Shown in pieces: positions 19,217 through 28,643 of a DNA stretch of 64,000 nt. Made by a program: the position numbers and the translations under genes. The stretch comes from Hydrotalea sp. (GTDB lineage: Bacteria > Bacteroidota > Bacteroidia > Chitinophagales > Chitinophagaceae). The stretch is taken from contig JAKRSC010000035.1 in the NCBI GenBank assembly GCA_022402565.1, positions 1-64,000 of the forward strand, given 5' to 3'. A model generated the notes under the pieces. The model did no database searches, had not been told where the DNA came from, and saw only the letters and a program-made list of their open reading frames with translations. How positions within the stretch are numbered: position 1 is the stretch's first letter; every line of letters begins with the position of its first letter.

Positions 19217-19224
19217 CAAAGATA
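19217..19224 (-). promoter_or_regulatory. -7 element (TATCTTTG) of the sensor kinase gene
   Basis: A perfect TAnnTTTG on the minus strand ends 5 bases before the ATG at 19211. Transcription would start at or next to the start codon. No clear TTG occurs at the -33 distance. Confidence 0.45.
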
Positions 19225-19318
19225 ACTGCGAAACTACTACTCTATTGCAGATAAGAAATTTGAACCTGTTTTTTAACGGGGCTTTCTCAAAAATTGAAAA
19301 CATTGTATATTGTGATGA

Positions 19319-19873
19319 ATGGAAAAATTACAACCGGGTACATTGCTTTTGTCTGATCCTTTTCTACAAGATCCGAACTTTACCAGATCGGTAGTCTTGC
19401 TTTGTGAGCACAACAGCGAGGGCGCTGTGGGATTTGTAATAAGCAAAACCAGCACATTTAATATGGTTGATTTATTGCCAGAGGAGTTTGAAAACAGGCC
19501 TTTTCCCGTATACGAAGGTGGACCTGTGCAACCAGAAACCATCCACTTCATTCATAGAATACCGCAGCTTATTCCTGACGGAGTGGAAATTATTCCAGGT
19601 TTATTTTGGGGTGGAAATTTTGAAGTACTTACTCAGGGTATTCACGATAAAATTATTCTTACCGAGGATGTAAGAATTTTTAGCGGTTATTCTGGCTGGA
19701 GTGAAGGACAGTTAGAGGAAGAAATAAAAGAGAAGAGCTGGATATCAAGACCTGCTACTATTGATCTTATTTTCAAAGAACCTATTGAGCAAATGTGGCC
19801 ATTAGCCTTGAGAGAGCTAGGAGGTGAATATGCAATGATGCCTCTGTATCCTATACACCCACAATTAAATTGA
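19319..19873 (+). CDS. YqgE/AlgH family protein (DUF179)
   Basis: A 184-residue protein of the widespread YqgE/AlgH family, whose molecular role is still unsettled. Family features are GTLLLSDPFLQDPNFTRSVVLLCEH, of which the LLLSxPxLxDxNFxRSVVLLxEH pattern is typical, EGAVGFVISK, VYEGGPVQPETIHFIH, and FSGYSGWSEGQLEEEIK near the C-terminus. No signal peptide or membrane segment is seen. A TATATTGT sequence just upstream is one mismatch from the -7 element. It is followed 3 bases later by a small exported protein gene, so the two are probably cotranscribed. Confidence 0.92.
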   Translation: MEKLQPGTLLLSDPFLQDPNFTRSVVLLCEHNSEGAVGFVISKTSTFNMVDLLPEEFENRPFPVYEGGPVQPETIHFIHRIPQLIPDGVEIIPGLFWGGNFEVLTQGIHDKIILTEDVRIFSGYSGWSEGQLEEEIKEKSWISRPATIDLIFKEPIEQMWPLALRELGGEYAMMPLYPIHPQLN

Positions 19874-19876
19874 CCA

Positions 19877-20131
19877 ATGAAATCATTTATCTTTCTGTTT
19901 ACAATTTTATTTGGTTTGTCAAGCGGAATTTTTGCCCAACAAAAAGACAAAGCAAAAGCCCCAGTTGCAAAATCAGTTTCACCTAATAAGTATAAGGACA
20001 ATATTGATGATAGAATGAAAGGGCCAAAAGGCGAGAAAATTTATATTGGAGAAAAAGGTGGTAGGTATTATTTGAAAAATGGTAAAAGAGTGTACGTTCC
20101 CTATAAAGGCTCACCCAAGAATAAGCAATAA
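19877..20131 (+). CDS. Small exported basic protein with GGRYY motif
   Basis: An 84-residue protein with a clear signal peptide (about residues 1-20, ending IFAQ). The Lys-rich mature part contains GPKGEKIYIGEKGGRYYL and KNGKRVYVPYKG. The pattern G-x-x-GG-R-YY followed by x-NGKR-x-Y resembles the short 'PBCV-specific basic adaptor'-type repeat found in viral and bacterial basic proteins. No enzymatic motif is visible and the function is unknown. It directly follows the YqgE-family gene and precedes a hairpin terminator. Confidence 0.7.
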   Translation: MKSFIFLFTILFGLSSGIFAQQKDKAKAPVAKSVSPNKYKDNIDDRMKGPKGEKIYIGEKGGRYYLKNGKRVYVPYKGSPKNKQ

Positions 20132-20133
20132 AA

Positions 20134-20160
20134 AAACGCTGATTGTTTGAACCAGCGTTT
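20134..20160. terminator. Hairpin terminator, probably bidirectional
   Basis: Perfect 8-base stem AAACGCTG (20134-20141) / CAGCGTTT (20153-20160). On the minus strand the hairpin runs into seven or more T residues. On the plus strand the T run is short. It separates the plus-strand small exported protein gene from the minus-strand gene ending at 20256. Confidence 0.7.
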
Positions 20161-20255
20161 AATAGGATGATGCATTGTTGACCTAAGCTTGACTTGCACC
20201 TTTTACCAACAGGACAAATCAATACTTGTAACCATTTTCAAGCGGATTTAGACTT

Positions 20256-20855
20256 TTAATCTCTTTTATTTAACCAAAAACCCAATGTTAATTGGCTCAT
20301 GGGTGAAATTTGACCTACATTAATTCTATTAAGCTGATTATTGTTTATGGTAGTTGCAGTAGTAAATAAATAACCCAAACCTATATTAAAATCTAAGCTA
20401 AGTCGATTGTTATAATTACGTTGAAAGCCCCATACAGCACCAATTGTATTCATTGCACGTCTTTTGCTCTCAAAAAAATACTCGCTACTTGTTCTCCTAT
20501 CAGAAAACACAAATTGAAAAGCTGGAGCAAAATAATTTAAACTATTTAAAGCTGTCCGCTTGCCTTTTTCTTGCCTCTTTAGATAATTATAGTAAAATCT
20601 ATACTGTAATTGCACTGCAGGATCTATAAATATACTAGAGTTTATACCCTGTGTACTAGAAGCTCCAATTAGTATTGCGGTATTTAGATAAGCTAATCCA
20701 ACAAGAGTTTGGCTTTTACCAATTTTTTTTTCATAGTTAATACCAGGGGTTAAGAAATTCACTTTAATTATATCGGCAACTTGACTCTCGGACTTTTCTT
20801 GTGCACATAAATGACCGATAAAAAATAAAAAGGGAGTTATAAAATATGTTTTCAT
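20256..20855 (-). CDS. Predicted outer-membrane beta-barrel protein, unknown function
   Basis: A 199-residue protein with a signal peptide (about residues 1-18, ending LCAQ). Repeated amphipathic strands follow, with alternating aromatic residues (for example LQYRFYYNYL, FNIGLGYLF, SPMSQLTLGFWL near the end). NYEKKIGKSQTLVG resembles the start of small Bacteroidota barrels that describe a parent 'NxExxxG' strand-turn-strand unit. No recognised catalytic motif. It lies 24 bases after the next similar gene on the same strand, so the two may form an operon. The gene is noticeably A+T-rich. Confidence 0.6.
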   Translation of the reverse strand: MKTYFITPFLFFIGHLCAQEKSESQVADIIKVNFLTPGINYEKKIGKSQTLVGLAYLNTAILIGASSTQGINSSIFIDPAVQLQYRFYYNYLKRQEKGKRTALNSLNYFAPAFQFVFSDRRTSSEYFFESKRRAMNTIGAVWGFQRNYNNRLSLDFNIGLGYLFTTATTINNNQLNRINVGQISPMSQLTLGFWLNKRD

Positions 20856-20879
20856 TAATCCAGTTTTTATTACATTAAA

Positions 20880-21524
20880 TCATAAAACTAAACCTACAGT
20901 TAATCCAAACTGTAAAATAGGAATTACATTAGCATAATTGGGGTTAAGGGGCTTATCGCTAACAATCCAACCCAAGAAAGCTCCTAAAAATGCTTTATTT
21001 TTATATTGTGTTTGAAAACCAGCATTAATTTGCCATGCTGATACATTTTCGAAGCTTGCTCTTGTTGAATTACTAAATATTGTATTTGGAGTGCTAGCTA
21101 AATACTTAACTGCTATGTAACTGCCTGAAAAGTTTTTATACGTTTGATTATCCACTAAATCTTTATGAAAAATCTGGTAAAAGTATCTTATTTCGGGGGA
21201 TACATAACCCACTATACCTATTTTCCCAATATCAGCCAATTCTCTTGGGTCTGGGTTCGCAAATTCAGATCGACCTACGCTGAATGCAGAACCTAATTCG
21301 CTATAAAGTGTGATTCTTTTCAACAACTTTGTTTCTCCTGATATAAAAGTTCTTAAGCCTACAGGCGCATGAATCCCAGCTCTCATAACAATTCGGTTCG
21401 CGCTTGAAAGGTTTTTCTTCAATAAATAACCTTTTTCATCTTTTGTAAATCTTTGGGCATTTAATGATATCAGAAAAAAAAGCTGGGGTAATAGTAATAA
21501 TATTTTGAAAAGATTGTACATCAT
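20880..21524 (-). CDS. Predicted outer-membrane beta-barrel protein, unknown function
   Basis: A 214-residue protein starting MMYNLFKILLL with a signal peptide ending near LNAQ (about residue 23). The remainder is rich in short alternating hydrophobic strands (RIVMRAGIHAPVGLRTF, ITLYSELGSAFSVG, INAGFQTQYKNKAFLG, LQFGLTVGLVL at the very end), consistent with an 8-12-stranded barrel ending at the C-terminus. I do not recognise a named family. It lies upstream of the 199-residue barrel gene. No promoter is evident in the A+T-rich 400-base region preceding it. Confidence 0.55.
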   Translation of the reverse strand: MMYNLFKILLLLPQLFFLISLNAQRFTKDEKGYLLKKNLSSANRIVMRAGIHAPVGLRTFISGETKLLKRITLYSELGSAFSVGRSEFANPDPRELADIGKIGIVGYVSPEIRYFYQIFHKDLVDNQTYKNFSGSYIAVKYLASTPNTIFSNSTRASFENVSAWQINAGFQTQYKNKAFLGAFLGWIVSDKPLNPNYANVIPILQFGLTVGLVL

Positions 21525-21885
21525 TTGACATTAAAGTTTCAAAACTTTCTGGGTTACTAAAATGTAAAACTCACTGTGGTGCCGATCTATTAAACTCCAA
21601 TAGAGATGTCTCTGTTTAATATACTATCAGGGGGAGATTATTTATTAGTCTCAATTCATTTTTCTGGCAACCAAGCAACAATAATAGTATTATGGTACCC
21701 CCTTTTTTAGAATTTAATCTATTCATATATCAATATTTTAATTGAAATTAAAAAAAGACTATTGCCCCAAAGAAAGGAGTACAAAACATCTAGCTATAAT
21801 TATTTTGATTTTAAAACCTAGAAGAATAATCTTATTAAATATTTCCTGCTTTAGAAATTCATTAACATCTATACAGCCATATTTC
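21525..21885. other. A+T-rich intergenic region without a supported gene
   Basis: About 360 bases between a minus-strand barrel gene and the atpC terminator. A 62-codon plus-strand frame (21742-21930) runs through the terminator hairpin, has no family features and is very A+T-biased; I do not accept it. No tRNA, repeat or clear promoter is seen. Confidence 0.5.
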
Positions 21886-21913
21886 AAAAAAAAGCTCTGC
21901 CTATTGGCAGAGC
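21886..21913 (-). terminator. Rho-independent terminator of atpDC
   Basis: On the minus strand a perfect 8-base stem (GCTCTGCC with GGCAGAGC, 4-base loop) is followed directly by eight T residues, 26 bases after the atpC stop. Confidence 0.92.
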
Positions 21914-21938
21914 AATTATTAATATTATGAGTTAACGA

Positions 21939-22190
21939 CTAAACTATTGTTGCACCCTCCACTAACACAGTTACTCGGTTATTCAGTACTTCTACAAAGC
22001 CACTTTGAATTTGATATAATTCGGCATTTTTTGCATCCTTTAAAATCTTCACCTGTCCTTTTTTCAAAGCACTTACCATAGGAGCATGCTTATCTAACAC
22101 CTCAAATAAACCAGTAATGCCTGGCAGCTGAACTCCATACACTTCTCCAGAGTACAACTTTTTATCGGGTGTAAGTATCTCTAATGTCAT
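21939..22190 (-). CDS. atpC: F1Fo ATP synthase subunit epsilon
   Basis: An 83-residue epsilon subunit of the F1 central stalk. It starts MTLEILTPDKKLYSGEV and contains GLFEVLDKHAPMVSALKKG, the conserved epsilon beta-sandwich with the typical 'xLxxHAPMVxxLxxG' pattern, ending with NRVTVLVEGA. The C-terminal helical hairpin of longer epsilon subunits is absent, so the usual ATP-dependent inhibitory arm is missing; short epsilons are common in Bacteroidota. The ATG at 22190 is used instead of a TTG nine bases upstream. It lies 33 bases after atpD, in a two-gene operon. Confidence 0.94.
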   Translation of the reverse strand: MTLEILTPDKKLYSGEVYGVQLPGITGLFEVLDKHAPMVSALKKGQVKILKDAKNAELYQIQSGFVEVLNNRVTVLVEGATIV

Positions 22191-22223
22191 ATTATTCAAG
22201 TTTACAAATGAGGTAATTGCTCA

Positions 22224-23744
<1,521 letters not shown>

Positions 23745-23771
23745 CTAAGGTTGTTAACCTAAATTTTGCCG

Positions 23772-23802
23772 CAAAGGTAGGGGTATGTACCTAATGTGCC
23801 AA
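23772..23802 (-). promoter_or_regulatory. atpD promoter (-33 TTG, -7 TACCTTTG)
   Basis: On the minus strand, TTG at 23800-23802 is followed after 20 bases by TACCTTTG at 23772-23779, a full match to the Bacteroidota promoter consensus. The predicted leader before the atpD ATG is about 45 bases. Confidence 0.65.
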
Positions 23803-24193
23803 TGAAAATATCAAGTTATCAGAAGAATAATGCTGTTGTGCAAAAAATGCTTGAAAAAAACTATTTGCCAGCTTCCACCAAAGACGAATTTGAGATCATT
23901 TTCAAGTGTAAAAACTCGGTTAAATTCCGCTTCTTCTTATAGCCTATATGAATATGTAATTTTTGCGAATCCTTTTAACAAAAATGAAATTGCAATTAGG
24001 AATTTTTAGCCTGCACATAATCAAGATTCTTTGAATTAGTTTGAAAGTGAATCCAAAGCAATTTAGAATAAGCAAGCCTCTCTTTTCTAGAACTAAGACA
24101 TTAAAATTGAGGCATTTACAATAAAAATGGGATATCAGAACCCGTGTTTAATAAAGAGGGACTAATAAATAACTGTCGGTTTCAGTTTCCATC
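23803..24193. other. Intergenic region with no supported gene
   Basis: About 390 A+T-rich bases between the atpD promoter and the 3' end of an orphan kinase gene. All frames are interrupted. I see no terminator hairpin for the kinase gene, no tRNA and no repeat. Confidence 0.5.
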
Positions 24194-25519
24194 TCAATCG
24201 ACAAAATGGGGGAGTGCAATATAGAAACAGCTCCCCCTATCTTTTTCACTTTCTACCCAAAATCTACCACCAAGCTGATTCGTAAAATCTCTTATAATAA
24301 TAAGCCCCAATCCCGATCCTTTTTCGTTTGAGGTACCAAAGGTTGTAAAATGAATTTTAGCACTAACTTTCTCAAGTTGTTCTTTCGTCATACCTATACC
24401 GGTATCTTTTACAATTAACCACCATTCTTTTTCTTTAGTTTCAATGGCAACAGTTATTGAATCACCTGGTCTACAAAATTTAATAGAGTTAGCTAATAAA
24501 TTTCTAAGAATCAGGTCTATCATCTCACCATCTGTTTTAAAAGTCTGAACGCCCACAATTGTATTGTTGATACTAATGCCTTTCTTATTAGCTTCAATTT
24601 GTACTGCTTCAATTTTTTGATATACAATTTTTGAAACATCTACCAATGACCAATGTACCTCTTCACCCTCCATCTGCCGCTTAGCCCACATGAAAACATT
24701 TTCAATAAGACGCATGGTATGCTGAACCGATTTAGTTAAATCTGGGGCTAGTTGCTTAAGTTCCTCATCAGTGATAATTCCGTCTTGCATAGCCTCCATA
24801 GTACTATGTAAAGAGGCCACAGAACCTCTGATATCATGCGTAATAATTGAAAACAGCTTGTTCTTTAACTTATTAAGATCTTCAACCTGCTCATTCTTTT
24901 TCAGCATCAAACTATTTTGCTCTAAAAGAACAATATTTTTTTCTTGAACTTTTTCTTCAGACTCATTCACAGCCATTTGAAATACCAATGCAACAGCAAA
25001 TAATAAAACAAAACAAACCACAATAATTATAAGCTCCACATATATGTCTAATTCTGTGTATGACAGTTTAGATGTTTTCTGAAAATGTATCCATAAGAAG
25101 AGAATAACACTAAACAAGTATGTTGAAATTCTAAGCCATAACTTGTCGAAATACAGCACTGAAACTATTGAATATCCAACTATTATATACTCTATTCCAA
25201 TAGGTCTATTTAATCGTAAGCTCATCCATGCACCTATTGTAATTAGAACGCTGATTGAAATGAAGGAGTAAATTCTACTTGTGATATAAAATCCCAAATA
25301 GTTCATCAACATACTCAATGAACCAACAAATAATACTGCAAGAAAACTTAGAACAGCCAAATAAGGCACATTCATAGCCAGTCCAACACAAAAAAGGAAT
25401 GTACCAAAAACAATCGTCAATGCATACATAGCATTGGATGTTTTGATTTTCCTTAACTCATGTTCCGAGAGATGGGGCTGGCTCCCAATCAATATAATTT
25501 GATTTAAGAGTCTCTTCAT
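24194..25519 (-). CDS. Sensor histidine kinase with six-helix membrane input domain (orphan)
   Basis: A 441-residue kinase. The first ~190 residues form about six closely spaced membrane helices with very short loops, suggesting a membrane-embedded or 7TM-like sensor and no large periplasmic domain. A coiled linker (about residues 195-215, SLMLKKNEQVEDLNKLKNK) leads to the H-box ITHDIRGSVASLHSTMEA. The ATPase domain shows N box NLLANSIKFC, G1 DTGIGMT and G2 GSGLGLIII. No response regulator is adjacent, and it appears monocistronic. The H-box reads HDIRG rather than HELKTP, as in HPK families related to cyanobacterial and Bacteroidota KdpD-like kinases. Confidence 0.9.
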   Translation of the reverse strand: MKRLLNQIILIGSQPHLSEHELRKIKTSNAMYALTIVFGTFLFCVGLAMNVPYLAVLSFLAVLFVGSLSMLMNYLGFYITSRIYSFISISVLITIGAWMSLRLNRPIGIEYIIVGYSIVSVLYFDKLWLRISTYLFSVILFLWIHFQKTSKLSYTELDIYVELIIIVVCFVLLFAVALVFQMAVNESEEKVQEKNIVLLEQNSLMLKKNEQVEDLNKLKNKLFSIITHDIRGSVASLHSTMEAMQDGIITDEELKQLAPDLTKSVQHTMRLIENVFMWAKRQMEGEEVHWSLVDVSKIVYQKIEAVQIEANKKGISINNTIVGVQTFKTDGEMIDLILRNLLANSIKFCRPGDSITVAIETKEKEWWLIVKDTGIGMTKEQLEKVSAKIHFTTFGTSNEKGSGLGLIIIRDFTNQLGGRFWVESEKDRGSCFYIALPHFVD

Positions 25520-25585
25520 GGGGATTATGTTCTAAGATAAGATGTAAGAAACATTTTTCGTTAAAAAAACTGCAACATTTTGAAT

Positions 25586-25616
25586 AAAAAAACAGCCAAC
25601 CGTTTCTGGTTGGCTG
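25586..25616 (-). terminator. Rho-independent terminator of gldJ
   Basis: On the minus strand a perfect 9-base stem (CAGCCAACC with GGTTGGCTG, 6-base loop) is followed by seven T residues, 28 bases after the gldJ stop. Confidence 0.92.
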
Positions 25617-25644
25617 CTCAGCAAACTAAATTTACTGACCTATC

Positions 25645-27216
25645 CTATCTCTTTTGTTTCCTTGCTGGGAAAATAAATCCAGATCTTGTTTTTGCAGATG
25701 TTCCCTCCGGAGCACCAAAATGATCCATTGCACAACGGAAACCAATATCACTTGCAGCTTGATTCTCTTCAATAAAACGACGAGTACCAGGGCTCAACCA
25801 ATAAGCCATATCTCTCCAACCACCGCCTTTATACACACGACTTTTATCAGAAATCAAAGTGGTTTTTCCATAACCGTCTCTATTATAATTATATGAACCT
25901 GTTGTTGCAGAATCGCCATCCATATAATCCAATGCATAAGATCTCTGATAGTTTCTTCTTTTCTTTAAAGCGCTGTCGGCTTCAGGGATCATTTTAATCC
26001 TTCCTTTATCATCGCGAAGATTTCCCTGACCACCAGACTGATCTATTTGCATAAACACATTTCCACGAATGGGGTTCATGTCTGCAACGTCTTGTGAGTT
26101 CATTGGACGATATACATCACGCACCCACTCATTCACGTTACCACTCATATTGTATAAACCAAATCCGTTTGGAGCAAATGCAGTTACTTCAGCAGTATAA
26201 GCAGCATTATCATTCAAACCACCAGCTACCCCCATATTATCGCCAGCGCCTCTTTTAAAGTTAGCCATAAACGCACCTTGTATTGCGCTTTTTCTAACGT
26301 AACGCAGGTTATCAAAGCCATCATTTTTCCAAGAATAGATTTGCTTATTGGCAATTACCTCTTCTCCACGCTTATTTCCCCTTCCCTTAGGTTGAGGGTT
26401 TTCAACAATATACCCGTAAGCTGCATATTCCCATTCTGCTTCAGTTGGCAAACGATAAGCTTGCTTTAAAATACCATCTTCCATGTTCACCTTTGTTCTT
26501 GGGCGACCAGCTGCATCTTTTAGTGGATTGCTTTTTGAAGTAGCAGTCTTTCCAGGCGTAGCTTGGTATTCACCTAACAAATAGGATTGTGTATTGAAAT
26601 TATCTTGGCCTGCACCCTGCATAGTTCTTTTAATCTGGCTCTTAGGATCTAAATATCCCTTCTTCATCAATTCAAGCTCGTTTACACGATCTGTTCTCCA
26701 AACGCAATAATCTTGAGCCTGCAACCAAGTAACACCAACAACTGGGTAATAATTGAATGAAGGATGACGGAAATAATATTCCACCATAGGCTCATTGTAG
26801 GAAAGCTCAGATCTCCAAACCAATGTATCAGGCTTAGCTTGCTCAACAATTGAATCCATACCCGCTCCTCCAAATACATTTTCTAGCCAATACAAATACT
26901 CTCGATAATGAACATTCGCTACCTCTGTACGGTCCATGAAAAATGAATTAACTGTAACTCTTCTTGGCGTATTGTTCCAATCGCCCATAACATCTTCTTG
27001 AACAGCACCCATAGTAAAAGTACCACCTGGTATAAAAACGAGACCTGGCGCAGCTTTTACATCTTTTGGTTTTGCAACAGAAAAACTACCCATGTTCTTA
27101 TCATTGTAGTTCCATCCAGTTGCAGTAGATGATTCCTTTTTCTTTTTGAACAGGTTACAAGAACTCACACCTCCCGCCAATGTGGCTAACAAGAGGACTC
27201 TGATCGCTATTTTCAT
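25645..27216 (-). CDS. gldJ: Gliding motility lipoprotein GldJ-like
   Basis: A 523-residue outer-membrane lipoprotein. The signal peptide ends in a lipobox around Cys-20 (GGVSSCN). The body is a formylglycine-generating-enzyme/sulfatase-modifying domain: FIPGGTFTMGAVQEDVMGDWNN, of which the GGTFTMG core is standard, FFMDRTEVANVHYREYL, RLPTEAEWEYAA, FGLYNMSGNVNEWVRD, and GFRCAMD at the end. The GldJ/GldK paralogues share this fold; the DWNNTPRRV segment and the N-terminal ATGWNYND favour GldJ. GldJ is needed for gliding and stabilises GldK in Flavobacterium. No other gld gene lies nearby. It probably has no enzymatic activity. Confidence 0.82.
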   Translation of the reverse strand: MKIAIRVLLLATLAGGVSSCNLFKKKKESSTATGWNYNDKNMGSFSVAKPKDVKAAPGLVFIPGGTFTMGAVQEDVMGDWNNTPRRVTVNSFFMDRTEVANVHYREYLYWLENVFGGAGMDSIVEQAKPDTLVWRSELSYNEPMVEYYFRHPSFNYYPVVGVTWLQAQDYCVWRTDRVNELELMKKGYLDPKSQIKRTMQGAGQDNFNTQSYLLGEYQATPGKTATSKSNPLKDAAGRPRTKVNMEDGILKQAYRLPTEAEWEYAAYGYIVENPQPKGRGNKRGEEVIANKQIYSWKNDGFDNLRYVRKSAIQGAFMANFKRGAGDNMGVAGGLNDNAAYTAEVTAFAPNGFGLYNMSGNVNEWVRDVYRPMNSQDVADMNPIRGNVFMQIDQSGGQGNLRDDKGRIKMIPEADSALKKRRNYQRSYALDYMDGDSATTGSYNYNRDGYGKTTLISDKSRVYKGGGWRDMAYWLSPGTRRFIEENQAASDIGFRCAMDHFGAPEGTSAKTRSGFIFPARKQKR

Positions 27217-27426
27217 GCTTTTAAATTAATGATCTGGTAGAATTACTCAATAGATCTCCTATATTAGGTATGGCGAAAATACAATTTCGATTGTAAAATA
27301 GTCAATTCTTGTGTTCCAAATGAGGAGATTTCTTTTAATTTTTTGAAAAACTGTTAAATTTCTATCAGTTTAAAGCTTGTTTTGGTTAAAACTAGCAATG
27401 CATATGTAAAAGGCTGATTTTTATCA

Positions 27427-27457
27427 TTGTAAGCCAATTTCTTCTAAGTTAGCTTTA
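27427..27457 (+). promoter_or_regulatory. Putative promoter of the universal stress protein gene
   Basis: TTG (27427-27429), 20-base spacer, TAGCTTTA (27450-27457), one mismatch from TAnnTTTG. It lies 23 bases before the ATG. Confidence 0.4.
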
Positions 27458-27479
27458 CTACTCTAAATTCAACATATTT

Positions 27480-28304
27480 ATGAAAACGATTCTTGTTCCA
27501 ACCGATTTTTCCGCAACAGCCACTAATGCAGCAAAATATGCAGTTCAGCTTGCAGATCAAATCAAAGCTTCTAAAATTGTTTTCTATAATGCATTTCAAG
27601 CTCCCGTGTCTGTAGATCCTACCCTACCTGTTGTTCAAATGGTTAGCATAGATGATCTTAGAAAAACTAGCGAAGAAGCCTTGAAAAAATTTGCTTCGGA
27701 ACATGGCCCTGCTGGATTAGATGTTGAAATTGTAAGCGAGTACCATACTTTAACAACAGGTATTGAGGAAGTCATACAAAAAGTACAGGCCGATTTAGTA
27801 GTTATGGGTATAACCGGCGGCGGTGAACTTGAGCAAATTTTTATTGGAAGCAATGCAGTTCACGTGGCTAAAAACAGTTCAGTTCCTGTAATAATTGTTC
27901 CAAACGGAGCTCAATATGTAAAAATTAATGAAGTGATGCTCATGACAGACCTAAAAAACGTGGCAGACACCATACCAGAAGGCAAGCTCAAAAAGTTTTT
28001 CCAAACTATTTATCCAAGACTCTTTGTTTTACATGTAGATCCTGAAGATACAAGGGAAACACCCGAAGCACAATATGAAACACTGCTTCTCGATAGTATG
28101 TTTAGCAGCTTCCATCCAGAATATATCTACTCAAGCAGAGAGGATTTTACAGATGCAATGAATGAATTTGCTGAAAATAGAAATGTAGATATGATTATTA
28201 CCGTACCAAAAAAACGTTCCTGGTTTGATCATTTAATTAAACCTAACCACACAAAAATGCTGGCATTTCACAGCAAAGTGCCACTCATGATTGTAAATAA
28301 TTAA
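27480..28304 (+). CDS. Universal stress protein, two tandem UspA domains
   Basis: A 274-residue cytoplasmic protein with two UspA-like alpha/beta domains. Domain one (residues 1-140) begins KTILVPTDFSATATNAAKYA and ends with the ATP-binding pattern G-x2-G-x9-G-S (MGITGGGELEQIFIGSNA). SVPVIIVP follows. Domain two (about 145-274) begins VNEVMLMTDLK-like INEVMLMTDL and ends VPLMIVNN, but lacks the glycine-rich nucleotide motif and has only a basic KKRSWFDHL segment there. So one ATP site is predicted per chain. The gene stands alone between gldJ (divergent) and a terminator. Confidence 0.9.
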   Translation: MKTILVPTDFSATATNAAKYAVQLADQIKASKIVFYNAFQAPVSVDPTLPVVQMVSIDDLRKTSEEALKKFASEHGPAGLDVEIVSEYHTLTTGIEEVIQKVQADLVVMGITGGGELEQIFIGSNAVHVAKNSSVPVIIVPNGAQYVKINEVMLMTDLKNVADTIPEGKLKKFFQTIYPRLFVLHVDPEDTRETPEAQYETLLLDSMFSSFHPEYIYSSREDFTDAMNEFAENRNVDMIITVPKKRSWFDHLIKPNHTKMLAFHSKVPLMIVNN

Positions 28305-28314
28305 TCTACAAATT

Positions 28315-28342
28315 GCCCTGATCAGTTAATCGGGGCTTTTTT
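28315..28342 (+). terminator. Rho-independent terminator of the universal stress protein gene
   Basis: Stem GCCCTGAT / ATCGGGGC (one G-T pair), 6-base loop, followed by six T residues, 10 bases past the stop. It touches the 3' end of the convergent small membrane protein gene. Confidence 0.88.
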
Positions 28343-28574
28343 ATGATAAACTATTTCTGTCTTTATCTTGGTAGCCCCACTCCTGGTTATCTTCTAATTC
28401 AGGACCAGCATAGGTAGCATATCTTAAAATGGTGTACACCATCCAAATAACTAGAAAAGGAGACAAAGCAAACATTCCACCTAATACACTTAGTGGAGCC
28501 CCCATTTCATGTAGAATGGTATAAACTATCAGATAAAAAGTCACAAGTATTGTTGCTAGCTTATAATTTTTCAT
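28341..28574 (-). CDS. Small two-helix membrane protein, unknown function
   Basis: A 77-residue protein with two hydrophobic helices (about residues 5-22 and 31-50) and a charged C-terminal tail (YAGPELEDNQEWGYQDKD). The ATG at 28574 gives MKNYKLATILV; a TTG 45 bases upstream would add a Cys-containing segment that does not look genuine. It lies 69 bases downstream of nadE and may be cotranscribed. I do not recognise the family. Confidence 0.6.
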   Translation of the reverse strand: MKNYKLATILVTFYLIVYTILHEMGAPLSVLGGMFALSPFLVIWMVYTILRYATYAGPELEDNQEWGYQDKDRNSLS

Positions 28575-28643
28575 AAGTACATTTTTTGCGCAAAACGCTT
28601 TGCATGTACTTTTGTTCAATAGAGAAGCAGCAAATGTTAAACA

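Noticed and set aside
21742-21930. 62-codon plus-strand frame in the gap before atpC
   Set aside because: Runs through the atpDC terminator hairpin, is extremely A+T-biased, and shows no signal peptide, membrane segment or motif.
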